This document shows positions 53,075 to 64,000 of a stretch of 64,000 bases of DNA, piece after piece. The notes beneath the pieces were generated by a model that saw only the letters and a program-made list of their open reading frames with translations, was not told the DNA's origin and did not search any database. Source of the DNA: Planococcus citri (Eukaryota > Arthropoda > Insecta > Hemiptera > Pseudococcidae); contig NC_088680.1 in NCBI RefSeq assembly GCF_950023065.1, forward strand, positions 13,008,559-13,072,558, written 5' to 3'. The position numbers and the translations under genes are program-made. The stretch's first letter is position 1; each line of letters starts with the position of its first letter.

Positions 53075-56000
53075 TTAGATATTATTCTTACAGAAAGGCT
53101 TGCACCAGGGCGTTTTAGAATAATCGCAAGGTATACTAATACCGAAAAAATTGAACGAAATTCCCTTTATGGTGAGAAGCTGAGTGTACTCAAGTTGGTA
53201 TTCTACGTTATGAAATCCTGTTTCAAAATCATATTCTACCAACTCAGCTTCTGTTTGATTTCCACATCTGGCGAAATCTCTGTAACGATGAGGCGAGTGG
53301 ATATTCCTGGAAGAATATTACGAATGAATTATTAAGACGAGACGTAGGTATAATGTTATTGGTGAAAATCCATAATTATTACGTATGTCGAGTCAAATCA
53401 TTTTAGCTAAGTGCCTACTTAAATGTATTAGTTCGATCGGTGCTAAGGTCAGTAGGACGAACTCTGTTGATTGAATTGTTGCTCATACGATAGAAAAAAT
53501 TCCTATCTTCGCCTCCCCATCCCCAGAAGTTATTACCGAATCCTCCGGCACGAATGTATTGTTTGCTGCATGATGAAAAAAATTTTATATTAAATAAATC
53601 AATATTTACTTATTATAGGTTGGAATTTTTTTTTTTTTTTTTTTGAAAAAATGTGTTCGAAATAAATAAAGTAAAAACAAATCTGTAACTTGAAGACCTG
53701 ACAAATCATTCTGTTCATTCAAATTGGAGTGTTTTGGCGGTCAACTTTGTGAACTGTGGCTAAAAGTTCAAGTTCAGAATTCACAAACTTGAACTTGACT
53801 GGTTCGCAACAATTTTCTTCGCTAAATTTATTCCCAGCAAATTTCACATAATGTTCTTACTTTGATATCAACGAGATTCCACCAACATATCTCGCAGGAT
53901 CGTAATATTCTCCTAAAGGATGATAATCAGGGTTCGCCGCATTATACACATCGTCTCCTGGATACGCGTAAGAAATTTCATCGTTCAAAGGTAGTAAATC
54001 GACATCGTGAAGGGCTATGTAATCACAATCGGTGTATTTTTTTGAAATTAGATCGAATCCGGCGTTGAACACTGAGCCTTTGTTGAAACGATTCCCATCT
54101 AGTATCTTTAGCAATAAATTGTCTAAATTAATTTCCTCGAATCGTTTTATGTAGTATTTTAGTAGAAAGTAATTATGTACCTAGGTACTTAAAGGTACAT
54201 TTCGGTACATCAATAAGGTTTATTTTAATTATTACAAACCCACACTTATTTACCTACTTCATAAATTTGCTTTATGGCGCTGTGCCTATTAAAAACCATA
54301 CTTACACTCCTATAATCAACCATTTTAATTACAGGAAATACACAGGTACCTAGGTAGGTACTCAAAATACGAAACTAAATATGAAATCGAAATCTCTGGA
54401 AATAAAATCGAAAACTGACAATGAAATCAAAAAATGAAAATGAAACCAAAAACATCTCTGAAAATAGAATATTAAATTCAAAATAAAAATTGTAGGTGAA
54501 TGAAATTTAAAATTTTGAACATCGAATCGAATACATGAAATATAAAATTGAAAACTTTAAAATCCTATACTCTGTGGATAAAATCAAAAAGTGCAAATGA
54601 TAAATTGAAGATTCCGAATTAAAAATTCCAAACAAAACATAAAATAAAAACCTAAAAAATCTTCGAAAATAAAATCTAAATTGAAAATAAAATAAAAACC
54701 CAGATAATAACATCAAAAACTGAGAACAAAATGAAAGTCCAAGAATGAAATTAAAATATAAAATTAGATTTGAAATAGGTAGGTACATTGGTAATTAAAG
54801 AATGAAGATAAAACCATCAACCAGTGTAAGTAAATACATACGTGATTAACAACAATGAAATGAAACTTGATTTTCTGACGATTTAAAAATTCGTTCATGA
54901 AGGGTATAAATTCGTTTAATTCGGTGAACGCATTTCGAAACGGTACTAGTACACATAAAACATGTTCATGGGCTGTTTGACTAATCATTAAAGATGTTTC
55001 TGATTCTGAAAAAAAAAAAAAAAAAATACATAATTAAGTAGATAATTTTTCAAATTGTTGAGACTTTCTAAAGGCCATAGGCCATAAAGACATCGATATG
55101 GAAGAATTTCAAAAAAATCGCCGACCCTCCTTACCACTTCTTGGTCGAATTGACGTGGAATGACTCAGATCGAAAAAATATGCTTACAAAAATATATCAC
55201 CAGCCAAAATTTCAAATGCTGAAATGTATTTTTTTGATTTTTGGCAAATTTTTGAAAGAATTTAGGTTAAAACTGAGGAGAAAACAACATTTTTACCAAA
55301 TTGACCTACAAAGCTGGAATTTGGTATACGTATAGCCTATTTTTGGTCCAAAAAATCGATTGTAGACAGTTTCAAACCGTTTTGGAGCAGTTCTAAAGCC
55401 ATTCAATGGATTCCTGGAACGTGGAACTCGAAATTTTCACAAAATTTCACCAAATGATGTTGAAAAGTCGAAATTTACAACTTGCAAAGTCGGCTGAAGA
55501 AGGTTTCAAGTTGTTTTGGAGCCTCCATCGAGTTTCTGGAAATTCCAGTTTTCCAAAAAATAAAAAAAAAAGCAAACATCTTAAAATCTATTCTTATCAA
55601 CTCAAGCATGTACGCTCGCGATTGGTAAGTACTCTTGTTGGAGACCTACTTGTCATATTACACAAAATTTTTCCAAAAATTGGCGAGTTCTAGTCCAGTT
55701 CTCTGAAAAACGACATAAACTCTGCATATTTGCTGAATGTTACTTCTGATAGATTTGAGGAGGTATTTTCCGTACAAACTGGAATTTCTAAAAGGTCGGT
55801 ACCTACAGGATCTGCTGAAAGAACCAGAATTGCTCAAAACGGTTCAAATTTGTTTCCAATCGATTTGTTGGATCAAAAAGAAAAATGGGATACCTATCAT
55901 ATAAATTTCAGCTTTCTAAGTCAATTTGTTGAAATTAAATTTTTTTTCTCTTTTTACATAATTGATCCTGATTTTTAAAAATACACCAAAAATCTAAAAA

Positions 56001-59000
56001 TGTAAGTATTTTGGTTTCTGAAATTTTGGTCAGTGGTAAGAAAAAAGAACGGAAAAAACGTCAACCATGGATGTCAGAAGAAACATTGAAGCTCATAGAA
56101 GAACGCAGAAAAGTTAAACTGGAAGGAAATGCAAATGATAACAGATACAAGGCCTTGAATAGATGCGTACAGAGAAGTTGCAGGAATGATAGAGAAGCTT
56201 AAGGTAACCTGCCCTATTATGAGACCCTGCCTAATATGAGACCCTTCGATTTCTCAGCTGTTTATTAGCCCACTCCAGCGCTGATTGCATGTACTAGTAG
56301 GTATTTGTCAATAACTAGGCTGCACCTTTCAACTGGCAAGTTTCTGTGAAATGTTTTCGTTACATTGCCGATAACATTTTTTTTACTTAGTGAAATATTT
56401 TTAGAGGTGTATTTGGGGACGCATTATTTCGGAACTAGGCAAGGTAATTTTAATATCTTTACATAAATGTGCAGCCAAGATGTTATATTTTATGATTCTG
56501 GCATGTTTGGTGATTTATTTTATGATTTTATGGATTTAGAGAAAATCAAAAAAAAAACACTGATTTCCTAATATGAGACCCCATGAGTTGCCTAATATGA
56601 GACCCCATCTTGTAATACAAATTACATTGAGCTTTCTTGGAACAGGTTAAAAATGGACATAAAACACTTTAAAACGTAATAAAATCATTTAAAATATTAA
56701 AATTGGATGAAAATTGAATAATGGGCCTGTGAACTATGTACAGCTGAAGATTTAGACTTTATGTGCCCAATGCGCACCAAAACTGATAAAAATGGCATAT
56801 ATATCCTGTAAAAACGATTTGTATTGTTTATTAACCAAAATATAATGTTTTTATATCCTATTTCCACTTTTTTCCTATATTTTTTTTAAAAAAAAAACAT
56901 AGGGTCTCATATTAGGACCACTTTTTTTTTGTTGTCAAAATTGCAATTTTTTTTTGATCGAAAAAAAATCATATAATTTTCGTTTTTTTTGTTTAATCAA
57001 CACAAGGGGGTTGTAGATTGGAGTATTGAGTACGTTTTAGTGGAAACAGAATTAAAAAATATGCAATAGGTTCGGAGTGATACAGGTTCTACAAAAAGGT
57101 TCCCATATTAGGGCAGGTTACCTTACCTGAACAGATGTTGTGAGAAAATTCAAGAACTGACCACAACAAATCAAGCGTACTATTTAAGAAGATAAAACAG
57201 ATCACCAGAGATTTTAAACCACAATCACGTGAAATCACAGCCGAGGATGGTACAGTTGCATGGGACTCTAAAAAGATTCTAGAGAACTGGAGATTGTATT
57301 GTAGCAAGCTATATCAGAGTGAACCACAGAACCCAAACAATAATGAAGTACCAGGAATTGAATTAGATAGTGTAGAAGAGCTAGAAATCTTACTTGACAA
57401 AGTGAGACATGTCATCAAAGCGTTGAGAAAATGTAAAGCGCCTGAGTGTGATGGTATTGAGGGTGAGATACTACAGTCCATGGGTAAGAAAGCAGAGAAG
57501 GTGATCTGGAAGATATGCAACAACATATGGCACAAAATAGAATGGCCAGAAGATTGGTGCAAATCAGTGTTAATCCCGCTACACAAGAAAGGTGATACAA
57601 AAAATTGTGCCAACTATCGCACAATAGCCCTAATTCCACATGCCAGTAAAGTGATGCTCCAAATAATCAACAACATAGTCAAGGTGTACTTACATAGGCA
57701 GATTCCACCTGAACAAGCAGGATTTATGCCTGGAAGACTGGAAGAGGCACAAGAGAGCAGATCTTGAACAACAGACAAATAATCGAAAAGTTCCGCAAAT
57801 TCAACATGCCTACGGTACTATGCTTCATTGATTATGCAAAGGCCTTCGACTGTGTCAACTGGATAAAGCTATATGAGATACTACAGGAGATGGGAGTTCC
57901 AGAGCACCTAATTCAGCTGATCAAATCGCTGTATGACAAGAACAAGATGATGGTGAGAGTAGGCGGAAAAGAGTCAAACACTTTTCAGTCAGAAGGAGGA
58001 TCTCTGTTGTTCAACATCTATGGTGAGTACATCATGCGGAAAGCCTTGGAGAACTGGGAAGACGGCATCAAGATAGGAGGAATAAGAATCTCCAATCTCC
58101 GCTTTGCTGATGATACGATACCATCAATAGCCGCAAGTGAAGAGGAACTGGCATAACTGATCAAGCAAGTCAGGATGGTCAGTGAAGAAATGGGACTCCT
58201 CATAAATGTGGGGAAAACCAAGGTCATGGTAGTTGATAGAGCTGGCCACCTACCAGAATCTGAAGCCTTGAATGAATTTGAAAAAGTGAACTCATTTATT
58301 TACTTGGGTTCACTGGTGGAGTGGTGGATGCTGATGGAGGATCAGCCAAGGAAATTAGAAGAATAGCTCTTGGGAGGGGAAAGCAGCGATGTCTCAGTTG
58401 AGAAAAGTCACCACCAACTGGAAAATCTCCATAAAAACAAGGAAAAGACTAATCAGGACGCTAGTTTTCCCAGTTTTCTTGTATGGAGCGGAGACCTGGA
58501 CATTGAAGCAATATGATCAAAGAAGAATTGATGCTTTTGAAATGTGGGTATGGCGCAGAATGTTGAGGATACCATACACTGCGCACTGAACAAATGCATC
58601 AATTGTGGAACAACTGCAAGAACCAACCAGGCTGAATAAAATACTTATGTGAGACCAGGATAATGAGTTATTTTGGACACATAGCCAGAAGAGGACCGGA
58701 AAACATTGAAAAGGGAATTCTCTTTGGCAAGGTCCTCAGAACACGAGGGAGAGGAAGATCTCCAACAAGGTGGACCGATACAGTCCGGAAAATAGTTAGT
58801 TCAGTTGCGAATGCGGCCACGCTAGCTGAAGACAGAGAGGAGTGGCGGTCGTTGTTGGGGGCACACTAGTCGCATGCGACTATGACGTTGATGATGATGG
58901 TATCTTTTTACCTAAGTATATGCTCTTTCTATTATAGCTTTGATCAGTTTGAAAATTATTGTGCAAGTTTGAATATCTCCCTTGTGAGCCAAAAAAATTC

Positions 59001-60916
59001 AAAAGTTTCGTAATTTATTCAAAAATTTTGTCAAGAGAGATGAAATGTTAAAATTGGAAAAGCCTCCTGGTCTGAAATCATTTTATATTAAGAGAGTTAT
59101 CCAACCGGCAGAAAAAGTTTTGAACCAGGGAAGGAAAGCTAAATCGAAAGAGCATGAAAAATACATCATCAGCCAATATTTCAAAGGCTTACCTAAGTGC
59201 ATTTTTCCGATTTTTGGTTCAAAAAACGAAAAAAAAATCGAAATACCAAGTTGTCCTAAAACGGTAAAATTTGTGAAGCATTTGAATCATTTTGAGCTGT
59301 TTTGAAGCCTCCAGAAAATTTTTGAATGCTGTAATTGTCGTAATAATGTTACCTAAAGAAGTTCCAAAGCTAAAATGTACTTTATACACCAATATTTCAA
59401 CACGCCGGGGGTCAGCTGGAAAAGGTTTAAGGGCACTTTGGAGCCTCCAAAACCTTTTGAAAAATTCATTTCCTCAAAAAAACATGTCCTAAAATCGGTC
59501 AAAATGAACTTTAACACCTCAACCTTTCAGTTTTCTAGGTAAATTTGGTGAAATTTTATGTTTTTTTTTCAAGTGGCCACTTTTGGGTAGGTACTTTTGG
59601 GTGACCACTTTTGAATTTTTGCAATTTTAAAATAGCTTCTTTCGAGCAAAAATTGCAATTTTCAAAAAAATTTAGCTCGCAAATTTGATTTTTTTTTTGA
59701 AAAGAATGTGCTGGTTCAAAAAATGCGAAATTCTTTCTCTTTTTGATATAATTTTGAAGCCAGTAAATGTGATCAATTTAATCTATGGCCATCGAGTAGA
59801 AAAAACTCCTTTCACTCGATGAAATAGACTCATCACAAAAAAATCAAAATTTTAAAAAAATTCAATTTCAATTCCAAATATCAGAAACAATTTAAATTTA
59901 TAGTTGTCGTATTTTGCCCTCTTTCTGACGTATTCCATAAAAAAGTTGATACAAATCACACTCATGACAAAAAAAATTGAAATTCGTATATTTTTTGAAT
60001 TTTGATTTTTTTGTGATGAGTTTATTTCATCGAGTGAAAGGCGGTTTTCAACTTTTTCAACGGATATGTAAAAGTAGGGGTCAAATGGGCAAAACTTTTT
60101 TTCATGTTTTAAATCAAAAAATCGCATTTTTTCACAAACTTTTAATTTTTTAAAATCAACTTTACGACATAATGCCATCCCAATTTTTTAATACGTTGTT
60201 CAGCATGAAAAGTTGTCCATAATATATTTTTTTCAGAATTTTTGAGAGTCGAAACGAAATGAAAACTACGTTTTGAAACTTTTTGACCTAATTTTTCGTA
60301 CGAAAATAAGTGGTCACACTGATTTTTATGATATCACCAAAAAACCTTTCACAACCTCTAACTATTGGAAAAAGTTCCATTTAGGTAGGTGGTATCGTGG
60401 TTATCGAGTAATCCACTGCTGAAATGGATGATATTTCAAGTTCACTGAAAACTTTGACACCCCCTAGCAGCCTTTAAAAAGGGCTAGAGGGCTGCGATTT
60501 GCGCCATTGGTCATCTCTTCGGAAGATCTTTCCACAGGAAAATTTTCAAAAAAAAATCGTCGACCCCCCCCCCCCTTATCACTTCTTGATCGAATTGACG
60601 TGGAGTGACCCATCTATAGCTTTTTATAGTTCAAAATTGTTTCATTGTATGAAATCAAACTCGCTTGTTTTCCTTATATAAATCATCAAAATAATCAAAA
60701 TCCCTACTTGGCTGTTGGTTGTTTCCGTTCATGCTAGGTGGGAATATTTGGGCAGTGGGCACCTTTACTACGAATTCACTTATCTGATCACTTACCTCGT
60801 CGTTTCAAAAATATAAAATAAACATAAACGATAAAAACGATGAAAAACATAAAACTCGATATGCATTTTACTTTTTTTCGAAAGAAGTTTTTCAACAGTG
60901 ATTTCAATCGAGTCAT
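53075..60916 (-). CDS. beta-1,4-galactosyltransferase 7-like, copy C, 302 aa, five exons
   Basis: Exons: 60916-60796, 55005-54842, 54105-53861, 53565-53419 and 53306-53075. All junctions are GT-AG, and the phases are 1, 0, 2, 2. Residues 1-12 are basic. A hydrophobic anchor at about 18-37 makes a Golgi type II protein. Landmarks are LCVLVPFRN (57-65), LNRQKIKF, GNRFNKGSVFNAGF (99-112), HDVD (128-131, metal-binding DxD), YVGGI, FWGWGGED (190-197, substrate-binding Trp and catalytic-region Asp) and a Cys-containing C-terminus. The length is close to the usual 320-330. The expected role is transfer of galactose to xylose on proteoglycan cores. Intron 1 is 5.8 kb and stuffed with nested transposons. 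As the only intact copy seen here, it is the likely functional one. Confidence 0.88.
56038..58903 (+). pseudogene. degraded LINE (endonuclease/RT type), split by a MITE
   Basis: Frames in order: KRQPWMSEETLKLIEERRK (56050), then after the MITE NCANYRTIALIPHASKV and PPEQAGFMPGR (to 57767), CFIDYAKAFDCVNW and NLRFADDT (57764-58156), then NSFIYLGSL, VFPVFLYGAETWTL and MLRIPYTAH (58175-58590), and ARRGPENIEKG (58660-58870). There are frameshifts near 57760 and 58590. The RT block that normally reads GCILSPLLF is partly deleted near 57995 (only SLLFNIY remains). An in-frame TAA lies at 58153-58155. It is the same family as the minus-strand fragment at 30961-32590. Confidence 0.75.
56202..57123. 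mobile_element. TA-flanked MITE inside the LINE
   Basis: Inverted ends AGGTAACCTGCCCTA and TAGGGCAGGTTACCT, with TA at 56200-56201 and 57124-57125. Skipping the element with one TA keeps the LINE frame open from ...NDREA into the Cys-rich stretch at 57130. The interior repeats CCTAATATGAGACCCC near the left side. 922 bp, no transposase. Confidence 0.88.
59020..59570. repeat. foldback-family fragment
   Basis: Contains ATTTCAAAGGCTTACCTAAGTGC, TTTTGAAGCCTCCAG and TTTGGAGCCTCCAAAA, which are diverged versions of text at 730-960 and 1220-1265. It may be more of the element at 55098-59000. Confidence 0.5.
59809..60041. repeat. inverted repeat with 40-nt arms
   Basis: CCTTTCACTCGATGAAATA with CTCATCACAAAAAAATC and onward at 59809-59852, and the inverse at 59999-60041. 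The loop is about 147 bp. It could be a small MITE; no target duplication is evident. Confidence 0.65.
60530..60620. repeat. short foldback-family fragment
   Basis: ATCGTCGACCCCCCCC is followed by ATCACTTCTTGATCGAATTG and GACGTGGAGTGACCC. This matches 55117-55170. Confidence 0.55.
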
Positions 60917-61330
60917 TTTATTCTAGTAGATACTAAAATCACACATATAGCACATCAGGTACACATAAATTCGCATAAAATTACATATTTCATCGACAAC
61001 AAGTTGAAAGTAAAAACTTAAAAATTCACTATTCGTTCAGACAGCAATGGTGTAATACGTCACTTTTACAATATTCTTAACTTACCTTAGGTAACTATTT
61101 AATCACTACAAGATAATAAAAATCCACCAATACCTGGTGAGAAGGTTGAAAAATATAATATAATAGTTCGAGTCAAGCTTGGTATTCCTCGAGGGGGGGG
61201 GGGGGTTGCTAACTATGAATAAGTAGGTACGTAGGTACATTATTGATAACATTCTACATATGTACGTAGGTACTTAAAACTACAAGTAGGTATACACTAG
61301 CGTGGTATATAATTCTTAAATATTTTCAAA
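60917..61330. other. upstream region of copy C
   Basis: No gene is seen. A G-run lies at about 61191-61205, followed by TAGGTACGTAGGTAC words. It presumably contains the promoter of copy C. Confidence 0.4.
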
Positions 61331-61369
61331 AAAATCAATTCTCAGCTTTGATAATTTTTTTAAATTCAG

Positions 61370-61965
61370 TCCACCCAAGAAGGCAGTTTAATTTTTAAAA
61401 AAAGCTCAAATTCACATTTGCTTGGTATTTTAATAAAAAACATTTACAAACGTCTCGAAGGATTCAAAATTCAATTTTTAACTATTTTTTCAATCAGTTC
61501 TGAAATGTAATAATTTTTTAAATTCAGACCAAGGCAGTCTAATTTGAAAAAAAAAAAAAAAAAAAACTCAAATTCACATTTGCTTGGTTTTTAAATTTAA
61601 ATCATTCGCAAACGTCTTATTTTTTAAATCAATTCCCAGCTTCAATCATTTTTCAAATTCAAACCAAGGCAAAGGCTCAAAGGCAGTCTAATAAAAAAAA
61701 AAAAAATAAAAAAAACATTTACAAACGTCTCGACGGATACAAAATTTCATTTTTAACTATTTTTTTAATCAGTTCTGAAATGTAATAATTTTTTAAATTC
61801 AGACCAAGGCAGTCTAATTTAAAAAAAAAAAAAAAACTCAAATTCACATTTGCTTGGTTTTTAAATTTAAATCATTCGCAAACGTCTTATTTTTTAAATC
61901 AATTCTCAGCTTCAATCATTTTTCAAATTCTGACCAAGGCAAAGGCAGTCTAATAAAAAAAAAAA
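61370..61965. repeat. nested tandem repeat, higher-order unit about 270 bp
   Basis: ACATTTACAAACGTCTCGA begins two long units at about 61440 and 61708. Each contains two related sub-blocks ending GACCAAGGCAGTCTAAT plus an A-run, and both share CTCAAATTCACATTTGCTTGG. It lies just beyond the 3' end of the next gene. Confidence 0.75.
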
Positions 61966-62203
61966 AAACATAAATTCAACATTATAAATTCACGTAAAGG
62001 TAATTACACATAAAAATACTCAATAATAAACGGTGAAAAAAATTCCAAAATAATAACAAACTCAATTAAACACACAATTAATCGACAAACAATCGCATAG
62101 GTACACGAAATAAATCCATATATCTAGGTAGGTAAAAAAAGGCTACATTATTATATAACAACAATCAATATTTTCACAAACATCTAAACCCATCTTTCAA
62201 AGA
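61966..62203. other. 3' flank of the minus-strand gene
   Basis: AT-rich, with several A-rich words on plus. It probably includes the 3' UTR of the next gene. No other gene is seen. Confidence 0.35.
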
Positions 62204-64000
62204 TCAAACTAACGCACAAATCTCTCGATATCTATCAACAAACCAATCGTGAATACTCAAAAACTGCAAATAATTAACCACCTCAGCGTTAACATTGTCA
62301 AAAAACCATTTCAACATATCGAGAATTATAACCGAACTTTCTTCCATCAAAACCTTCTTGATCTCCACTCTACAACAATCCCTTATCATCTTCTTCTTGA
62401 ACTTTTTCGCGTACGACACTCCTTGATCTTTAAAATACCACCATAAAAAATGCTCCAATGTGCAATAACTCGGGTACGATATTACACCAGTCCTCATCTT
62501 GTCGTAAAATTCTTCAGGACCGAGCAACTTCATCACTCTCTTGCCTCGAATAATATGGGTGAAAAGTGAAAGAAAAATAGACTCGACTGATAGGGTTTCC
62601 TTCAGTTCAACGTATCGATTAGGAGCACACCATTTTAAAAAATAATTCCATTCGGTTGCGTGGAATTTGACAAATGAGCCGGATGTCAACGTTGTTTTAC
62701 ACCTTTCGTAGAATTTATTCTTAATCTGATCGAGATCTGTATCGAAAGGTATCAAAGATACTGTCAAGTTTATTATTTCGTTGAATCGATGCTCTTTCAC
62801 AATCGGTTGCCTTAACCATAACGTGAAATTTCTTCGAATAAATTCTTCCTTGTATAGTTGGCTGTGTTCTATCTTCTCGAAGGCGCTATCGATGAATCTG
62901 TCGAATTGCAGGCATCGATTTAGATCAAATCCTTGGGTAAAATCGGGTATTTCATCGATCCAGTCGAGTATGCTGCGTTTGATTGCTCGAATATGATCAT
63001 AGTCCTGGTTCGAGAAACAGTATACGAAATAATCGTTCAACTCGCGATGATATCCGGCTCTCAAGAAGGATAAAAAATGATTCTTCATGCTAGCGAAATT
63101 CATCATATCGAACATTTTGAATTTATCTAAAACGTGCTCGGTCAAGCAAAGCTGGGCCAAAGTGAGAAAATTCGGTAATGCGGCCAAACGAACGAACTTT
63201 CGCCAATTCCTGAACCACAGGGTGATCCTAAACTCAGGTCTCATTCGATACAACAGGTCGTAAAAAAAGATCACGTCACGTTTGTAGGTTTTCATCATAG
63301 TTATCTTGTAGTCTTCGTATCCTCTGAGCTTATCGAAGAAACTTTCCACTTGAATATGGCTATTGAAAAGACCCACTCTGAGATACTCCGGTGCCCTGAA
63401 CCATATTTGGGCCAGCAAGGTGACCACACAAGAGTCACAGTTAGTCGACCCGTCATAAGCCATCAGCCATAATCGTTGAATTAACACGAAGAATTCTCCA
63501 TTGGCTCGAATACGAGAAGAATTTTTCACCAGGTCCCATAATTGCAAAATATACGATACTTGTGCACCTTCTTCAGCCAATGTTGGGATAATTACGTGGC
63601 CTAATTTGATCAGCAGGTCTTTCTGATACTCGATGGGGAGATTTTGGAGTAAAAATATGTAAACGTCTGGGGTCTGTTTGCTGCTAATAATCGATGGCAT
63701 CAGGATCCGTTCGGGTGAGACGAAAATACTCCAAAAATACTGGATCTTGGTCAAAGGATACATATCGCTGGACTGGCACATTGGCCAGATGAAATCGTAC
63801 CATACTACGTCGTTTTGGGGATACTTGTTGGGTAACCTGCCTTCCACCAAGTAGTTCATGATTGGTTCGTTTATCTTGAACTCATTCCAATAACTGGTCG
63901 ACAAGACTGTAAATTCATCCGAAGATGGGCCATTTCTGGTCGCCTCGGATACCTGAGGCCATAAGATATCGATTTCATCTCGCAGACAATAAACGCAAGC
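62204..64000 (-). CDS. large protein of unknown function, 5' end beyond the window
   Basis: One uninterrupted frame runs from the window edge to TGA at 62206-62204, about 598 residues. No ATG start is needed, as the frame stays open to 64000 (the edge reads ACVYCLRDEIDILWPQV). The protein looks alpha-helical and rich in Phe, Trp, Tyr, Leu and charged residues, with no signal peptide visible in this part and no recognised motif. Codon use is more GC-rich than the flanks, as expected of a real exon. A member of a large insect-specific family with helical repeats is possible. I do not recognise it. Confidence 0.7.
   Translation of the reverse strand, partial: ACVYCLRDEIDILWPQVSEATRNGPSSDEFTVLSTSYWNEFKINEPIMNYLVEGRLPNKYPQNDVVWYDFIWPMCQSSDMYPLTKIQYFWSIFVSPERILMPSIISSKQTPDVYIFLLQNLPIEYQKDLLIKLGHVIIPTLAEEGAQVSYILQLWDLVKNSSRIRANGEFFVLIQRLWLMAYDGSTNCDSCVVTLLAQIWFRAPEYLRVGLFNSHIQVESFFDKLRGYEDYKITMMKTYKRDVIFFYDLLYRMRPEFRITLWFRNWRKFVRLAALPNFLTLAQLCLTEHVLDKFKMFDMMNFASMKNHFLSFLRAGYHRELNDYFVYCFSNQDYDHIRAIKRSILDWIDEIPDFTQGFDLNRCLQFDRFIDSAFEKIEHSQLYKEEFIRRNFTLWLRQPIVKEHRFNEIINLTVSLIPFDTDLDQIKNKFYERCKTTLTSGSFVKFHATEWNYFLKWCAPNRYVELKETLSVESIFLSLFTHIIRGKRVMKLLGPEEFYDKMRTGVISYPSYCTLEHFLWWYFKDQGVSYAKKFKKKMIRDCCRVEIKKVLMEESSVIILDMLKWFFDNVNAEVVNYLQFLSIHDWFVDRYREICALV

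Larger units (their letters stand above)
55098..59000. mobile_element. second, diverged foldback element, split by a LINE
   Basis: The left arm (about 55098-55460) matches 590-960 of the first foldback (GACGTGGAATGACTC, then TTTCAAATGCTGAAATG, AAAGCTGGAATTTGG). The right arm (about 55780-56037) is its inverse (CAATCGATTTGTTGGATC, AAATTTCAGCTTTCT). It breaks off near 56037 within GAAATTTTGGTCAGTGGT, and its continuation (CAGTTTGAAAATTATTGTGCAAG) appears at about 58940, after the LINE. Confidence 0.65.

Noticed and set aside
54350..61260. Dispersed GTAGGTAC/TACCTACCTA words as telomere-like or regulatory sites
   Set aside because: They are scattered singly over the whole window at many unrelated places, so they look like a general genomic word bias, not a telomere array.

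Overview
This is AT-rich eukaryotic nuclear DNA, with spliced genes, GT-AG introns, LTR and LINE retrotransposons and many MITEs. The host proteins are animal-type (a B4GALT7-like galactosyltransferase and an insect-style MFS sugar transporter). Composition, MITE load and many scattered GTAGGTAC-type words suggest an insect, perhaps a hemipteran such as a scale insect. The species is inference. There is no bacterial operon, CRISPR array, tRNA or rRNA.

Host genes all lie on the minus strand. Three beta-1,4-galactosyltransferase-7-like genes are present. Copy A (3413-4137) shows only exons 1-3. Copy B (33764-35459) has five exons but carries an 8-bp tandem duplication that breaks exon 3. Copy C (53075-60916) is complete at 302 codons. 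A seven-exon sugar transporter (36003-51684, 514 codons) lies between B and C, and its exon phases agree across a 13.4-kb intron. A large open frame of unknown function (62204-64000) runs off the right edge.

Two related LTR elements dominate the window. Element 1 (5620-27935, 22.3 kb) sits inside an older TA-flanked MITE, between copies A and B. Element 2 (37335-47952, 10.6 kb) sits inside intron 5 of the transporter. Each has near-identical TG...CA LTRs, a 4-bp target duplication and a TGGCG-type primer-binding site. Neither has a recognisable reverse transcriptase, RNase H or integrase. ORF1 joins an SGNH-hydrolase-like region (GDG in place of GDS) to a retropepsin-like aspartic protease (DSGA...ILGR). 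It is intact in element 2 and broken in element 1. ORF2 begins just after a splice acceptor. In element 1 it encodes an 834-aa protein with a RING-H2 finger, a coiled coil, a second SGNH-like region and acidic/basic tails. In element 2 only a coiled-coil, proline-rich 243-aa form remains. Both elements have a splice donor just upstream of ORF1, so ORF2 is probably made from a spliced subgenomic RNA as retroviral env is. Two hairpins keep their shape between the elements through compensatory changes, one after the PBS and one before the 3' LTR.

The rest is a dense graveyard of repeats: a 1.74-kb foldback element with TAA target duplication; a second, diverged foldback that hosts a LINE which itself hosts a TA-flanked MITE, all in intron 1 of copy C; mariner-type and hAT-type MITEs; LINE fragments of two kinds; a 2.2-kb T-rich minisatellite inside element 1; and a minisatellite next to element 2. 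All coordinates and gene models were read by eye. Functional calls rest on recognised motifs, not searches.
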